A stretch of DNA of 64,000 nt from Allodiplogaster sudhausi (taxonomy: Eukaryota > Nematoda > Chromadorea > Rhabditida > Diplogasteridae), in the NCBI GenBank assembly GCA_945643635.1, contig CALZFC010000066.1:1615001-1679000 (forward strand), read 5' to 3'. Each line of letters starts with the position of its first letter. Within the stretch, counting starts at the first letter, position 1. The notes under the pieces are model-generated. The model did no database searches, had not been told where the DNA came from, and saw nothing but the letters and a program-made list of their open reading frames with translations. A program made the translations under genes and the position numbers. This document shows positions 11,820 through 23,811 of this stretch, in pieces.

Positions 11820-12405
11820 GAAAGAATGACTTCTTTACACCAGCCATGCCACAACAGAAGAAGGATCATATCGAAAGTGTACGTACGACGAGGGAGAACT
11901 GGACAACTGGAGATCGCATTCATGAAATGTCACGAGTTTCTATAAATAGCTAGGATCTCTCATTATAGATGGGCTGTCAGAAAAAGTGCAACAGAGTGTG
12001 AAGATAGGTAAAAGATGAGAATGGGCAAGCAGAACGAAGGTCAGAAACCATGATTTGCATGCTCCCATTGCAGAAGGTTGTAGTGGGAGGTAAAAGTGGA
12101 GTGGAACGACGTGCGAGACATGACAAAACACAGGAATGTAGTGGCTCTTATAGTTTACTGTGTGCGTCAACCGTGCAGTAAGAGTGAGTGATAGAAGACA
12201 CCGGAAGAGCCTTGGAAAGAACGAAGGAAGAGTTGGACACAAGGATGGGGAAGAGGAACAGGACAGAGGTGGGTGGCAGAGGACCACTCAACCTGCTGAG
12301 CTTGGAGGGGGCCATCCACAACCTCCTCGGTTATATACAATGGGCAAGCTTTGGAATGCGGCAGAAGGAGTGAGAAAGATTAGACAGAAGGAACTCTTCC
12401 TTCCC
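11399..12405. other. Spacer with long (CT)n tract
   Basis: A G-rich stretch lies at about 11505-11590 and a 117-bp (CT)n/(CTTT) tract at 11700-11816. A plus-strand frame near 12280-12375 (LLSLEGAIHNLLGYIQWASF) looks protein-like but has no supporting splice structure. Confidence 0.4.
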
Positions 12406-12520
12406 TGCTAATGGCAACGATTAGAAAGATGTCTGCTTGGCAGGCATTGACAAGACGAGTTTGGGTCAGAACAACAAAACAGCCAACTGCCAGCAACAAC
12501 AGCAGGAAGAGCAGAACCAT
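12406..12520 (-). CDS. Possible signal-anchor exon
   Basis: ATG 12520 on the minus strand opens MVLLFLLLLLAVGCFVVL then TQTRLVNACQADIFLIVAIS, a strong signal peptide or signal anchor. The continuation is unclear: the frame closes near 12385 and no downstream exon fits with confidence. It may be the first exon of a secreted protein, or chance. Confidence 0.25.
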
Positions 12521-12710
12521 TCACTTAACTGATAACACCAGTTCACGCCTTTGATCACCCAGCTGATTTAATGAGAGTAATCTAATATTTACATTCATAT
12601 AATTTATTCAATCTATGGATATTCAGGAAGTTAATTTCAAAAAAAAAGTTCTGATGAGGCGAAAGAACGGTTGTATGCGGAGCGAGAGCCCATAGAAGAA
12701 CCAAACCATG

Positions 12711-13582
12711 AAAAATGGAGGACAAAGTGTGAATTCGATGAAATGAGAGTCGCTGAACACACCGGCATAACATTATCATCACACCAAAAAGAGTTAGATC
12801 AAGCGATAGAGAAAGAGATAGAGATATAGAGAGTCAGAGATACAGAGATCTAGAGAGAAGATGAGAGAGATACAGAGATGTCGAGAGAAGACAGATGGAT
12901 GAGAGAGTGGGAGAGGAAAACGAAGATAGAATAAACTATCGCACGAAACAGATGAATGGTGATAAAAAAAACGGAAACGAAAGAGAGCGTCGCGCCTGTT
13001 AAAGCGTGAAAGCGAAAAATGAAGTGTTGAGGGGAGAGCGGCCAATCACTATAAAAAGGGATAAGAAGATGAGAAGGGAGGGGCTGCACAAAACACGACA
13101 CGAGGACCGCTTGAGGCACTGCTAGGCATGAGGGGCTGCGCGAAAAATGGAGGACAAAGTGTGAATTCGATGAAATGAGAGTCGCTGAACACACCGGCAT
13201 AACATTATCATCACACCAAAAAGAGTTAGATCAAGCGATAGAGAAAGAGACAGAGATATAGAGATATAGAGAGTCAGAGATACAGAGATCTAGAGAGAAG
13301 ATGAGAGAGATACAGAGATGTCGAGAGAAGACAGATGGATGAGAGAGTGGGAGAGGAAAACGAAGATAGAATAAACTATCGCACGAAACAGATGAATGGT
13401 GATAAAAAAAACGGAAACGAAAGAGAGCGTCGCGCCTGTTAAAGCGTGAAAGAGAAAAATGAAGTGTTGAGGGGAGAGCGGCCAATCACTATAAAAAGGG
13501 ATAAGAAGATGAGAAGGGAGGGGCTGCACAAAACACGACACGAGGACCGCTTGAGGCACTGCTAGGCATGAGGGGCTGCGCG
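12711..13582. repeat. Tandem duplication, two units of about 432 and 440 bp
   Basis: Copy 1 (12711-13142) and copy 2 (13143-13582) both start AAAAATGGAGGACAAAG and end GGCATGAGGGGCTGCGCG. They are nearly identical over their length. The visible differences are an extra GATATA block near 13256 and a few substitutions. Neither copy has a convincing gene. Near identity implies a recent event. Confidence 0.95.
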
Positions 13583-14008
13583 AACGGAGAGAGAGAGAGA
13601 GAGAAGGAGAAAAAAAAAGAGAACGCGAAAGGAGAGTGAGAGACAGAGGGAAAAAGAGAGACAAGAAGAGGGAGCAAGAGATGAGAATAAGTGTAGCATC
13701 AAAGAAAGATTCGATGACAGGCCAGACAGGTATGAGGAAGTATGCTGATAGAAATAGAGAGTGACCTGAGGCGAGAGAGAGAGAAAGCGAGAGAGAGAGA
13801 GAGGGAGAGAGAGAAAGAGGGAGAGAGCAGGGGAGGGACACTCTTTTGCTTCACTTCATTAGGCAGATCTGGTCTGCGCGGGATCATGAGCATTAAGCCG
13901 ATGAGCATTGTCTGAGGGAGTTGGTGTGTCATCAGAATGCGCCTCTTCATCAAACACTCATCACCTTCACATTCCGCTCATTTCCCAATCACATCGCATC
14001 ACTCTCTA

Positions 14009-14048
<40 letters not shown>

Positions 14049-14530
14049 ACCCTTGGGGTTTCTCTGAATCACACTGAATCACTCAACATTTGTTCACTCC
14101 ATTCATATTTCCCGCTTCCTTTCTCTCTATCTCTTCGCTCTCTCTTCGCTCCCTCTTCGCTCTCTCTCTCTCTCTTCATTGTCTCTCTTTCTCTCTCTCC
14201 CTCTGACCTTACAGCAACAACCTGCTGGAAGGACCTTTCACGGATGTGAGTTGGTGATGAGTGATGGTGCACTTTCTACACTGGGACCGGCCCAACTAAT
14301 GACACATCAGTCGGGGTATGAAAAACCAATGGCGCCCAGAGTATTCTGTGTACTAACAATTAGGCAGTACATATCAAGGCAACGTTTCTTTCCTTTAGCA
14401 TGTACAGATTACAGAATTGTCAAATTAACAGTGAACTTGGAGAATGAACAGGATATAGTGAATGCAAGAGAAAAGGGAAGAAAAGAGAGAGCGAAAGATA
14501 ATTTAAAAAAGGCGAGAGTAATCAGGAGCA

Positions 14531-14569
<39 letters not shown>

Positions 14570-15980
14570 CTGGGTGAGAGAGAAAGCGAGAGAAACAGTG
14601 TGAAAGAGAGAAAGAGAGATGGAGAGCGTGTGTGTAAGAGAGAGAGAGTGAGAGAGAGAAAGAGAGAGAGAGAGAAAATATGCAAGGGTGTGGCGGCCGC
14701 GCCCTTCAATGAGCTGCTTCAGTGTTCTTTTTAATATCACTATGCATTTAAAAAGCCGGTGAGCAGGCACTTTTTATGTGTTTTCATGGAAAGAAAAGGC
14801 ATTCCAACTTGATGGTGAATACTAAAAGTTACCTCAATTGACGAAAAAGTTAGTGGAGAGTCAATTTGGTATTTGAATGGTGAGCACAGCTCAAAAATTG
14901 AACTCCGAGGCAGTGACACTAATTGCAAGACACGGCGAGTTATACTTACACCCCCCCCCCCCCCACTTCGGGTTTCTCCTTCGTTCTTTCGAAAGAATAC
15001 GTGGCAATCTCATCACTCTTCCTTTCTCGAAGAACGCGCAGAGGGCGGGGATTCCTCTCCAAAAATGCGAAAACTTTTTTTATTGAAAAATGAAAATCCC
15101 ATTCAAACCTATGCCATGGGTGAAGTTGTGAAAGCTAGATAATGAGGGAGAAGGCCAAGCTCAGTGGAAGGCAGAGAGCGGGGGATACAAGAATATTCTA
15201 GATTTCATCTAGCCGTTCCTCGCTCTTCTGTCGGGGCAGAGTTGGGTACATAGATTGGCAGGGCCGAGAAAAGATGAAGATGCAGAGGGCAAAGAAGATA
15301 AATCGTACTCAAAGAGAGGATAGAGATCCTCTGAGAATTTAAGGTATTTGCAAAGTCAGAAAAACGAAGTAATCTGTCAGCCCTTTGCTCAATGGGCTGG
15401 TTCGTGATCGAACATCCCTAAATGAGAGTGCAAGTGCTCCCAATTAAGAGAGAAGTCGCCAGGTTTATTACTCTTCTCTCTCCTCTCTCACGCACATTTC
15501 TTGAGTTCTGATCACTTTTCACTCTTTTACAAAGATTTCCTTGAAAGACCCTTGAAGAAATACCTCTGAAATGTTCACTGATTGTGAGTTGCTGGAACCA
15601 AACTCTGTGATCTCCCAAGCGTGATCACGCTTCTAACGTTCCTTATTCCATCTTCACTTTTCAGTGAACGTCCCTCGACTATTTTTTTTGTTGGCACTTT
15701 TATATCATGTTTTTAATAAAAATTTATTGAAGCATTGTTGATGAACTAACTCTTCTGCCATGGCGAATATGAAGGGAGAAGGAAGATGGCGGAAGAGAAA
15801 GAGCAAGTGGAGAGAAGAGACGCAGACGGAAGCAGTATGCAGGGCAACTCGTGACGCAGTTGGTCTCCGAGAGAACAGACCGAGCACTGCCAAGGGGCAG
15901 ACTACCGAATAAAAAAAGAACCATCGATGATGCGAGCGTTTGGACGGGCAAGGTCTACGGCTTCTCTCTCACTCTATCCT

Positions 15981-16023
<43 letters not shown>

Positions 16024-16628
16024 GCCGTCTTCTGCTTAATTCTCTCAATCTCTGCTTGTCTTTCGTCGTCTTCACTTTGACATATTCCATTATCTCTGTC
16101 CTTTTCTGTCTTCCCCATCTTCGTTTTAGTCTACTTATCCCAAAGCTCCATCTTCCCAGCCTGTAAAATGGTTGCTGGCATCATATTGGTTGTTTACTTG
16201 GGAAGAGGCAGACCAAAGTGCTGGCGGGGATAATCGCTGCATGATATCAGGAAGCGTCTCTTTCCTGTTGATGTCTGAATGTTTCAGCCGCCGCCCCTTC
16301 ACATGCAACATCTTCTCTTCCGTTACCGGCCAAAGTCTGAGCCACTCAGGAAGCGCAGTCCAACTTATCTTTATCAATTATCGCTTTTGTACAGCGAACG
16401 GCAGTAAAATAAGTACCTGTAGCACTGAAATTGAGAGAAAAAACAAAAAGAGATGCAAAAAAAAGAAAAAAGAATGACAACAAACAAAGCAACAATGTTT
16501 TGCGTTTAATATTTATATACATATTAGCACAAACACAATAATAATTATAATAATATATATATATAATAATTATACATTTATAATACTTAGTGTCAAAAGA
16601 AAAAAATCCACAAATGATTTTAAAATAA
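13583..16628. other. Gene-poor region with GA/CT tracts
   Basis: It contains (CT)n at 14008-14044 and 15985-16012, GA-rich DNA at 13590-13835 and 14530-14680, and a C-run at 14951-14964. A plus-strand frame at 16133-16420 follows a good acceptor (TTCGTTTTAG) and reads without stops, but no partner exon or family could be found. Confidence 0.4.
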
Positions 16629-18470
16629 TTATTGGCTTTCAACAAGTTTCTGAGTCTCGCAAAGTCTTCGATAGATCGCACTCGAATTCAAGAGCTCCTC
16701 GTGGCGACCTCAATAATACGACTTCTATTATCTCAAAATCAATTTTGTCCTTTTTGTCCTTTCACCTTTCTCGACAAAAAATGAGCAAAATATAAGAAAT
16801 ACCCTGATCGACGACTCGTCCATCGCTGACAACAGCAATGGAGTCTGCATTCTGAATGGTGGAGAGACGATGGGCGATGACGAGGCAGGCCCGGCCCATC
16901 CTCGCCGCATCCAGCGCCTCCTGCACCACGGCCTCACTCTGCGTGTCCAGGGCAGACGTCGCCTCGTCCAGAAGGAGAACAGACGGCTTCCTGACAAGAC
17001 ATTACACTATTCTACAAAGAAACCAATCAAGGAGATGGATTAAAGAAGCGGAGAAAGACAGAGAGATAATGAATAAGAAGCCGAACCGGACTAGAGCCCG
17101 TGCAATGGCAATTCGCTGCTTCTGCCCGCCAGACAACTGTATTCCCTTCTCACCAACGCGAGTCTCGTAGCCCTCAAGCAGAGAATAGGAGAAGGAGGAA
17201 GAGAGAGGAGAATGGAAAGAAAGCGGACGAGAGGGAGGCCGAGGATGAACTCGTGGATGTTGGCCATCTTAGCAGCCTCGACGATGTCGGGGTAGGAGAC
17301 CTGGCGATCCAAGCCATAACAGATGTTCTCTGCGATTGTGCAGTCGAAGAGTGTCGGTTCCTGGGAGACAATGCACACCTGAAAGGACTAGAAACTCTCT
17401 CAAGGTCTAACAGCAAGCATCAGCTCCCAAGATGTTACTGAAATAATTAAAATATTTTTAGACCTTGAAATATTCAATATTTGAAACAAAAACCTGTTCA
17501 CGCAGTGAGCGGATATTGAGATTACGAATGTTTTCGCCATCAACCAGCTGAAAATAAATAGGCGATTGAAGCCATTGACGAAAAGAAGTAGAAACGTACG
17601 ATGAGTCCGTTGCTCTGGTTGTAGAATCTCTCGAGGAGACCCATTACAGTACTCTTGCCACATCCAGAATGACCCACCAAAGCAACTGTTGTGCCTGAAC
17701 ATCCATCTTTTATTTTCAAGAAACCAGGAAATGCTGCAAGAAATGGAAAGTAGTATGGACCTGGCTTGATGTCGAGAGTCAGGCCTCGCAGCACTTTCTG
17801 CGTCGGCCGAGTTGGATAGCGGAAGTGCAGATTACGAAGGGAAATGTCTCCCATCAACTCCTGCAGTAGCAATCGCAGAATGATATTCAATGGAGATATA
17901 AAAAGAAAATTTGTTCAAAATTACCCTTTGAATTCCATCAACCGACAGCGAGTCAATTTCAGTTGGGTGCTCGATTAGATAGAAGAGCAGAGAAGCGGCC
18001 AAGCGAGCCTGAAACAACAATCACGAGCCTGAAACAACAATCACGAGCCTGAAACAACAATCACGAGCCTGAAACAACAATCACGAGCCTGAAACAACAA
18101 TCACATCCAGCATACAACAAGTATTTACTGATCTTTTTAAAGGCATGTAAGCACCTTGACGACGTCGGGAATGAATGAGGAGATGTTTCCGACCATTTGT
18201 CCACAAAAGGCGAATGCGAAGAAAACACTGAAATAGTTGAGAGTGAAGGAGAAGAGAGATAGGAGAAGGAAGAGTGAGAGGGAAGAAAAGAGACCGGTAG
18301 ACATCTGTCGGCTGCATGCTTCCATCATTCACGAAGGCAGAACCAACCCAGAAGGCAAGGGCATACATGAAGAAGATCAGCGACTGCGAGAATGCGAACA
18401 CTCCACCGTACACGTGGGCTTGCACCAGATTCTCCCTGCAATTCACTAGGTTAGAGATAGGAGGGACAGC

Positions 18471-18511
<41 letters not shown>

Positions 18512-21500
18512 GGGAAGAAAGAGAGAGGCACAGTAACCTATGCGGCTCTCTCAAGTACTCGCAGTACATGAAGTGGAACTTGTCCTGTCTGTTGAGTGCC
18601 TGAACAGTCCTGACGTGCTCCACTGCCTGGGAGGCCACTTTCCCCGCTTCTTCAAGCAGCTCAGTGTCTCTCATCTTCTTGCCGTACTAAAATATTTAAA
18701 TTTGTTTCTGGATCTGACAAGGGAAGTCTCTCGAGTGGCGGAAGCTATTGAACATGTTCTCTTCATTTTTGGATAGCCCTCATCGAGTAGGTCTAGCACT
18801 AAGTTTCAGAAATCGCTAAAATGACCTAGAAAGTAGGTTTTTTAAGGTTTTAGAGTGTTTTTTTTTGGGGTACTGTGGTTTGGGGTTTTGAGGTTTTTGG
18901 GTTGGGCGTTTTGAATTTGTGTTTGTCTTGGTGCGTTTGAGTTTCGGGACGACGAGAGGAGTCGAATGAGCTATCGATGAGGTCTGTACGACGTCTGGGG
19001 ACCGAGATACGCTGTTGGGATGCATACTGTCGGGACGGGATGGGATCACGAACCCACCTGCATCTTCATCTCGAAGTATCCGCTAAGAATGATGAGAGGC
19101 ACAATGATGAAGAGAATTGCAGCCAACTTCCAGCCATAAATGAAGCCAACCATGATGGCACCAATAATAGTCACAATCGAAGAGATAACGACCGGTAGTC
19201 GAGTGAAGACCTAAAATGGAAGCGTTCGAGTGTGTCATGATAGCTCAGTTGGGAGAGTGTTAGACTGAAGATCTAAAGGTCGCCGGTTCGATCCCGGCTC
19301 GTGGCAATCTTTTTTGCGGCGGTATAACTCACATATCGAACGTTGGGCGCATCGGTAGCGAAGCGCGTGCAGAGTTTGCCGGTGCCGTGCCGGATGTCGT
19401 CAAAGAAGGCGATGTCCTGTCTCATCAGATTCCGGAAGGACTCGAGACGGAGCTTCTTCGTCAATGCCTCTCCACAACGGCCGAGCATGTTTGCCTTGTA
19501 GAAGGCAGAGTTACAATGATGTTGTGATGACAATGATATGTCAGGGGCGAACCGAGAGGAAGAATCCCCAGGCATGAGTGAGGCCGAGTGCGAGGAAGAT
19601 CAGTGCCCAGAACATTGCGTCGTGCTGCATCTGCTCTACGGGCTCGCTGAAAACCTATAAATAAGTTCTAATCATTTTTCCCCTTTCAACATATTTGACA
19701 AAAAAAAGAAAGATGGGTGACTCTCCAAACGGACACTGAATATTTGGGCGTAGACCAGAGCAAAGACAGGAGTAACGGCTCCGGCAATGGCTGAGCCGAG
19801 GGTGCCGAAGCCGGCGTAGTGCCAGTTCTCACGGTTCCACGAGAAGATCTTCGACAACGGGGTCGGCTTCAGTCGAGATTCCTAAACACAGAAGGTGGAG
19901 GGGACTCGAACGATGAGCATAGAGAAACATAGAGCGAGAGATACATAGATATGTTGAGAGAGAGAGAGATTGAGAGAGGGGAGCAAGAGATAGATAGCGA
20001 GAGAGAGAAAGAGAGAGAGAGAACGAGAAAGATTGAGAGAGAGAGAGAAAGAAGACGAGAGTGCCAAAGGACCTGCATGTCGATCTCCATCGATCGAATA
20101 GAAGAGATGGATGAGACCATCGAACCACTCGATGACTTTCTGTCAGTTGTAATGCAGAAATTTCATGGTGAAAACTTGGGAAGCAAAAAGAAATCGGAAG
20201 AAATCTGAGACCTGGAATTCTTTCTCCGCCGAAGAGATTGCGAGGCCGTTTCATCTTCTTCTACGGCAGCCGCCACTTCGATCTCCATCATCTCTGAATG
20301 GACTCTTACTTCTTCACTTCTCTTGAACCCTTCACCGACCACTCTCAGTCTGCTTCTTCTGTTCCTGCTGTTGCCTCAAGAGTTGTGCCTGTGTCATCTC
20401 GTAGAAGAGTCCCTTCTGCTCCATCAGCTCTTCATGTTTTCCTCTCTCCACAATCACTCCTTCCTCAAGCAAAAATATTTATACATTAATAAACAAGAAA
20501 AAAGACTTGCCTTAAAGACGCAGATGATGTCGGCATTCCTGATGGTGCTGAGTCGATGAGCCACGATTACAGTAGTCCGCCCGGCCATCGCCTGCACCAA
20601 ATGGAATCACAAGGAGACAACGACAGCACAACGTCTCCTTTCTTGAGATAAGCATTGAATTGGATGTGAACCTGCTCGAGTGCTTCCTGGACGATAGTCT
20701 CCGCCTCGGTGTCCAACGCAGACGTCGCCTCGTCCAGCAGCAGAATTCGCGGATTCCGAACCAGGGCTCTGCAACAGGATGGGATGCGAGTGTGCTATGC
20801 AGATTGTGGATGTATTTGTGATCTACTATGTACATTCGTTAATATTGAGTTTCCTCGCTAACAATATGGAAGGACAGAACACAAAATTCCAATAAAACGT
20901 AATATTTGTATTTCATAAGTACGAATGGCGAACCTTGCAATGGCAATCCTCTGCTTCTGCCCCCCACTGAGCTGCACTCCCCTCTCTCCCACCCGAGTGG
21001 CGAGTCCTTCTGGCAGTCTCTTAATGAAGTCGAGTGCGTTCGCGAGTTGGCAGGCGCGGACGATCTGTTCTTGCGTCGCGTCCTCTCTTCCCATTGCAAT
21101 GTTCTCGTAGAGAGTGCCGTCGAACAGAATTGGCTCCTCAATTCATTTCATCACTTATCTCATTCTATTATCATCTTCTCAACTCACTTGGCTGACAATT
21201 CCGATTTGCTCACGAAGATGCTTGACATTCAAATTCTTAAGATCGATTCCGTCAATCGATATCTAGAGAATACAGGATAAGTGAAATGATCTACACGCAG
21301 AGATACAAAGGGACTAGATCGAAGGAGACCGTTCCACTGATGGGATCGTAGAATCTGAGAAGCATGTTGACGATCGTCGACTTGCCACAGCCACTCGAAC
21401 CTACCAAAGCTACCTTCTCGCCCGCCTTCAGTTCAAGAGATACACCGCGAAGGATCTAGATTGGGTAAGAAGGAAGCAATCGGATGAGAAGAAGGCAATA

Positions 21501-23658
21501 GTAAGAGTCAGACCGAACTGTCGTAGACTAACTGGAATATCCTTCCGGAGAGGATAAGTGAAATGGACTTGACGAAGAGAGATGGCACCCTTCATATTCT
21601 CGAGAAAGATTCCCTCGTCTGAGTACGGGTCGATCTCCGGGTGCTAACAAAGAGAGAAGGGGTGGCAGTTGATGAAGGAGTGGAGAGTACCTGGTTGATG
21701 ACTTTGAGAACACTTCTAGCAGCTCCGATGGCCATGGCAATGCTTCCGAGATGAGGGAGAGCGCCTCCCAGGGCAGTCGACCCAGACATAACAGCGAAGA
21801 ACACCTCCAATCCTATTTACGTAAGCTTAAGCGCACTAAATTAATGGAATAGAACCGTGAAGACGAGGCCGCGATCGAATGTTGGATCACTTGCAATGAT
21901 TGTTGCACCGTACCTGATATGAGATATCAAAATCATATGTTCGCCAAAACATCGCATTCATCAAATATAAAAAAAGAACGCGCACAAAGTGGAGAAAGAA
22001 ATAATAACAATAAAAAGAGACCAGAATGCGAGTGCGTAGGAGCCATACATGCAGAGATGAGAGAAGCCGACACTCACTCCCATGTAGAAGTACTTCACGA
22101 TTCCAGCACGACGACCACGCTCCAGGGCAGCCTCGAAGCTGAGAACGAAGACTCGAGTTGGCTGAGAGAAGGACAATGACTCACCGAGTGATCTCCCGCC
22201 GCTGGCCATTCAGAGAATGCACGGTTCGGATTGAAGAGAACGTCTCTTCTGCTATCGCTCCTGCATATCATGGAATTGGCTGATTATAAGAAATAAGGAA
22301 ATAGTTTGCGATGAAGAAGACTGACCGGCGACGGCGTAGATCTCTTGCTCCATTTGCGTTCTTCAAGCACATTACTGTTTTGAGTGGAAAAGGAAGACTA
22401 AAACAACCTCGTGGCCATCATTCTTCCCATATAAGCACCGGAGAGGACGATGAAGGGAGCGAAGATCATCATGACGAGAGTCATCTGCCAGCTGTTCAGG
22501 AAGCCCACTCCAAAACCAGCGATGAAGGCTGCCACCTACGGGAGAGATAATTGAAAGAAGTGAGAGAAAAAAGGAATATAAAGAGAACGATAAAAGAAAA
22601 GAACCATCTGAATGAAGAGGGACATCTTGTCGCCAAGGCCCTCTCTAACACGCTCCAAATCACTAAAAGAAGCAAAGATTCACAGTAAATGTATGTAAAT
22701 AAGTAGTCATTACTGAATATAGCTGTAAGAGAATACAACTAGGTATTGGACGTACTCAGTGAGTCTGGCAGTGAGATTGCCAGTTTGCTGCAGATCGAAC
22801 CACTCAATCTGTTGCCTCAGCATCGCCTTCAGATAGTCCTGCCTCAGGCGATGGACAACTCGCTCGGAGAAACTTTCGAAACATGCGATCTGGAGTGAAA
22901 ATTACCTTATCAGAGTAAGCCAAATTAATGACACAAACGGAGCAGTCATATGTATATACATGTACATAGTATGCCAAGTCTTCAACCTGAATATATGAAG
23001 TGATAAACATCACAACTCCAAGAGCGAGGTAGTAATAGCAGAATGTCGTTACTTCACCGTTGAATTCCTCTCTAAAACACCGCATTTCTTCGAAATATAT
23101 TCAAAGCAGAACATCATTCAGACCGAGTCATCCCGGGCATTCCATAAGGATCCGTTGCATTGCCAAGGACGAATTCCGAGTTCTGAGCCCGGAGGAAGAC
23201 GGTAGTCATTCCACCGAGGACCATTGCGAGGAGAGGAAAGCCAGCGCCGTGGATGAAAGAGGAGAGACCGCCAATCAAAAGGATCACAATGTCCAAGGGG
23301 GAAGCGAACGAGAACTGAAGGACAAATCTATATTAGCTATGCTTTGTTAGCTTTACTAGCAAAGAAAGCATGAGAAAACCCAGTATAAAAATAAAGGGTA
23401 AATAAAGCTAGCTAACAATGCCGAGGTTAGTGGTTGTGAAGTGTAACTTGGAGGTCGTACTGTCCCTCGAGGTTGACTTCGGTTTCTTCTCCGCATCACT
23501 ATAAAAGTTAATTTTAAATTTCATACTCATTTTGATAGCAGTCAAGCGATATTCATAGAAAGTTCATTATATTTGCAGCAACAACAAAAAAGAACAAACT
23601 GGAGAGGAGAGAGCAGCGGATCAGTGACTTCTATCTTCTTCTTCATTTGATTGCTCAT
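16629..23658 (-). CDS. Full ABCB-type transporter (P-glycoprotein/multidrug-resistance-like)
   Basis: This is an intron-rich minus-strand gene from ATG 23658 ([18 protein letters not shown]) to TAA 16629-16631. Order: cytoplasmic N-terminus; TMD1 ([19 protein letters not shown] at about 23290; [13 protein letters not shown] helix exon near 22800; SYALAFW near 22040); NBD1 with Walker [10 protein letters not shown] (about 21390), [13 protein letters not shown] (about 20960) and [12 protein letters not shown] (about 20735); a charged linker; TMD2 (from about 19840, [20 protein letters not shown]); and NBD2 with Walker [10 protein letters not shown] (about 17670), [17 protein letters not shown] (about 17120) and [12 protein letters not shown] (about 16960). 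H-loops ([16 protein letters not shown]) are present. Both ATP sites look intact, so active efflux of lipophilic compounds or peptides across the plasma membrane is expected. A tRNA gene and a duplicated splice acceptor sit in its introns. Confidence 0.92.
18005..18104. repeat. Five-copy 20-bp minisatellite duplicating a 3' splice site
   Basis: Five exact copies of GAGCCTGAAACAACAATCAC run head to tail. On the minus (coding) strand each copy contains GTTGTTTCAG followed by GCTC. This is the acceptor that opens the ABC exon [17 protein letters not shown], located immediately at the low-coordinate end of the array. The intron therefore carries five identical candidate acceptors spaced 20 bp apart. 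Confidence 0.95.
18478..18510 (+). repeat. (GA)n microsatellite in an ABC-transporter intron
   Basis: A GA tract lies in the intron between the ...EYLREPHR and [11 protein letters not shown] exons. It is CT-rich in the sense orientation. Confidence 0.9.
19234..19306 (+). tRNA. tRNA-Phe (anticodon GAA)
   Basis: A 73-nt cloverleaf. Acceptor GTCATGA pairs with TCGTGGC (two G-U pairs), with discriminator A. The D-arm GCTC/GAGT encloses AGTTGGGA. The anticodon stem TTAGA/TCTAA has loop CTGAAGA (anticodon GAA). The T-arm GCCGG/CCGGC has loop TTCGATC. A and B boxes are intact, there is no intron, and a short T-run follows (TCTTTTTT from 19309), fitting Pol III termination. It lies inside a 122-bp intron (19211-19332) of the ABC gene, on the opposite strand. 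Confidence 0.95.
19309..19316 (+). terminator. Pol III oligo-T terminator of the tRNA gene
   Basis: A run of six T residues begins a few bases after the tRNA 3' end, as expected for RNA polymerase III. Confidence 0.7.
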
Positions 23659-23760
23659 GTTATTGCTTTGATTTGTTCACCTCTTCTATCTCCCTTTCTC
23701 TCATTTTCAAACTCGCTCTTTCTCTCTCTCTCTCTTTCTCTCGCTCTCTCTCTCTCCCTT

Positions 23761-23811
<51 letters not shown>

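Noticed and set aside
15705..15960. Minus-strand frame resembling an ABC-transporter fragment (AVDLARPNARIID)
   Set aside because: The resemblance is short, the upstream side is GA-rich with no acceptor, and no Walker motif is nearby.
18001..18110. CRISPR-like direct repeats
   Set aside because: The 20-bp copies are contiguous without spacers and lie in a eukaryotic intron, so this is a minisatellite.
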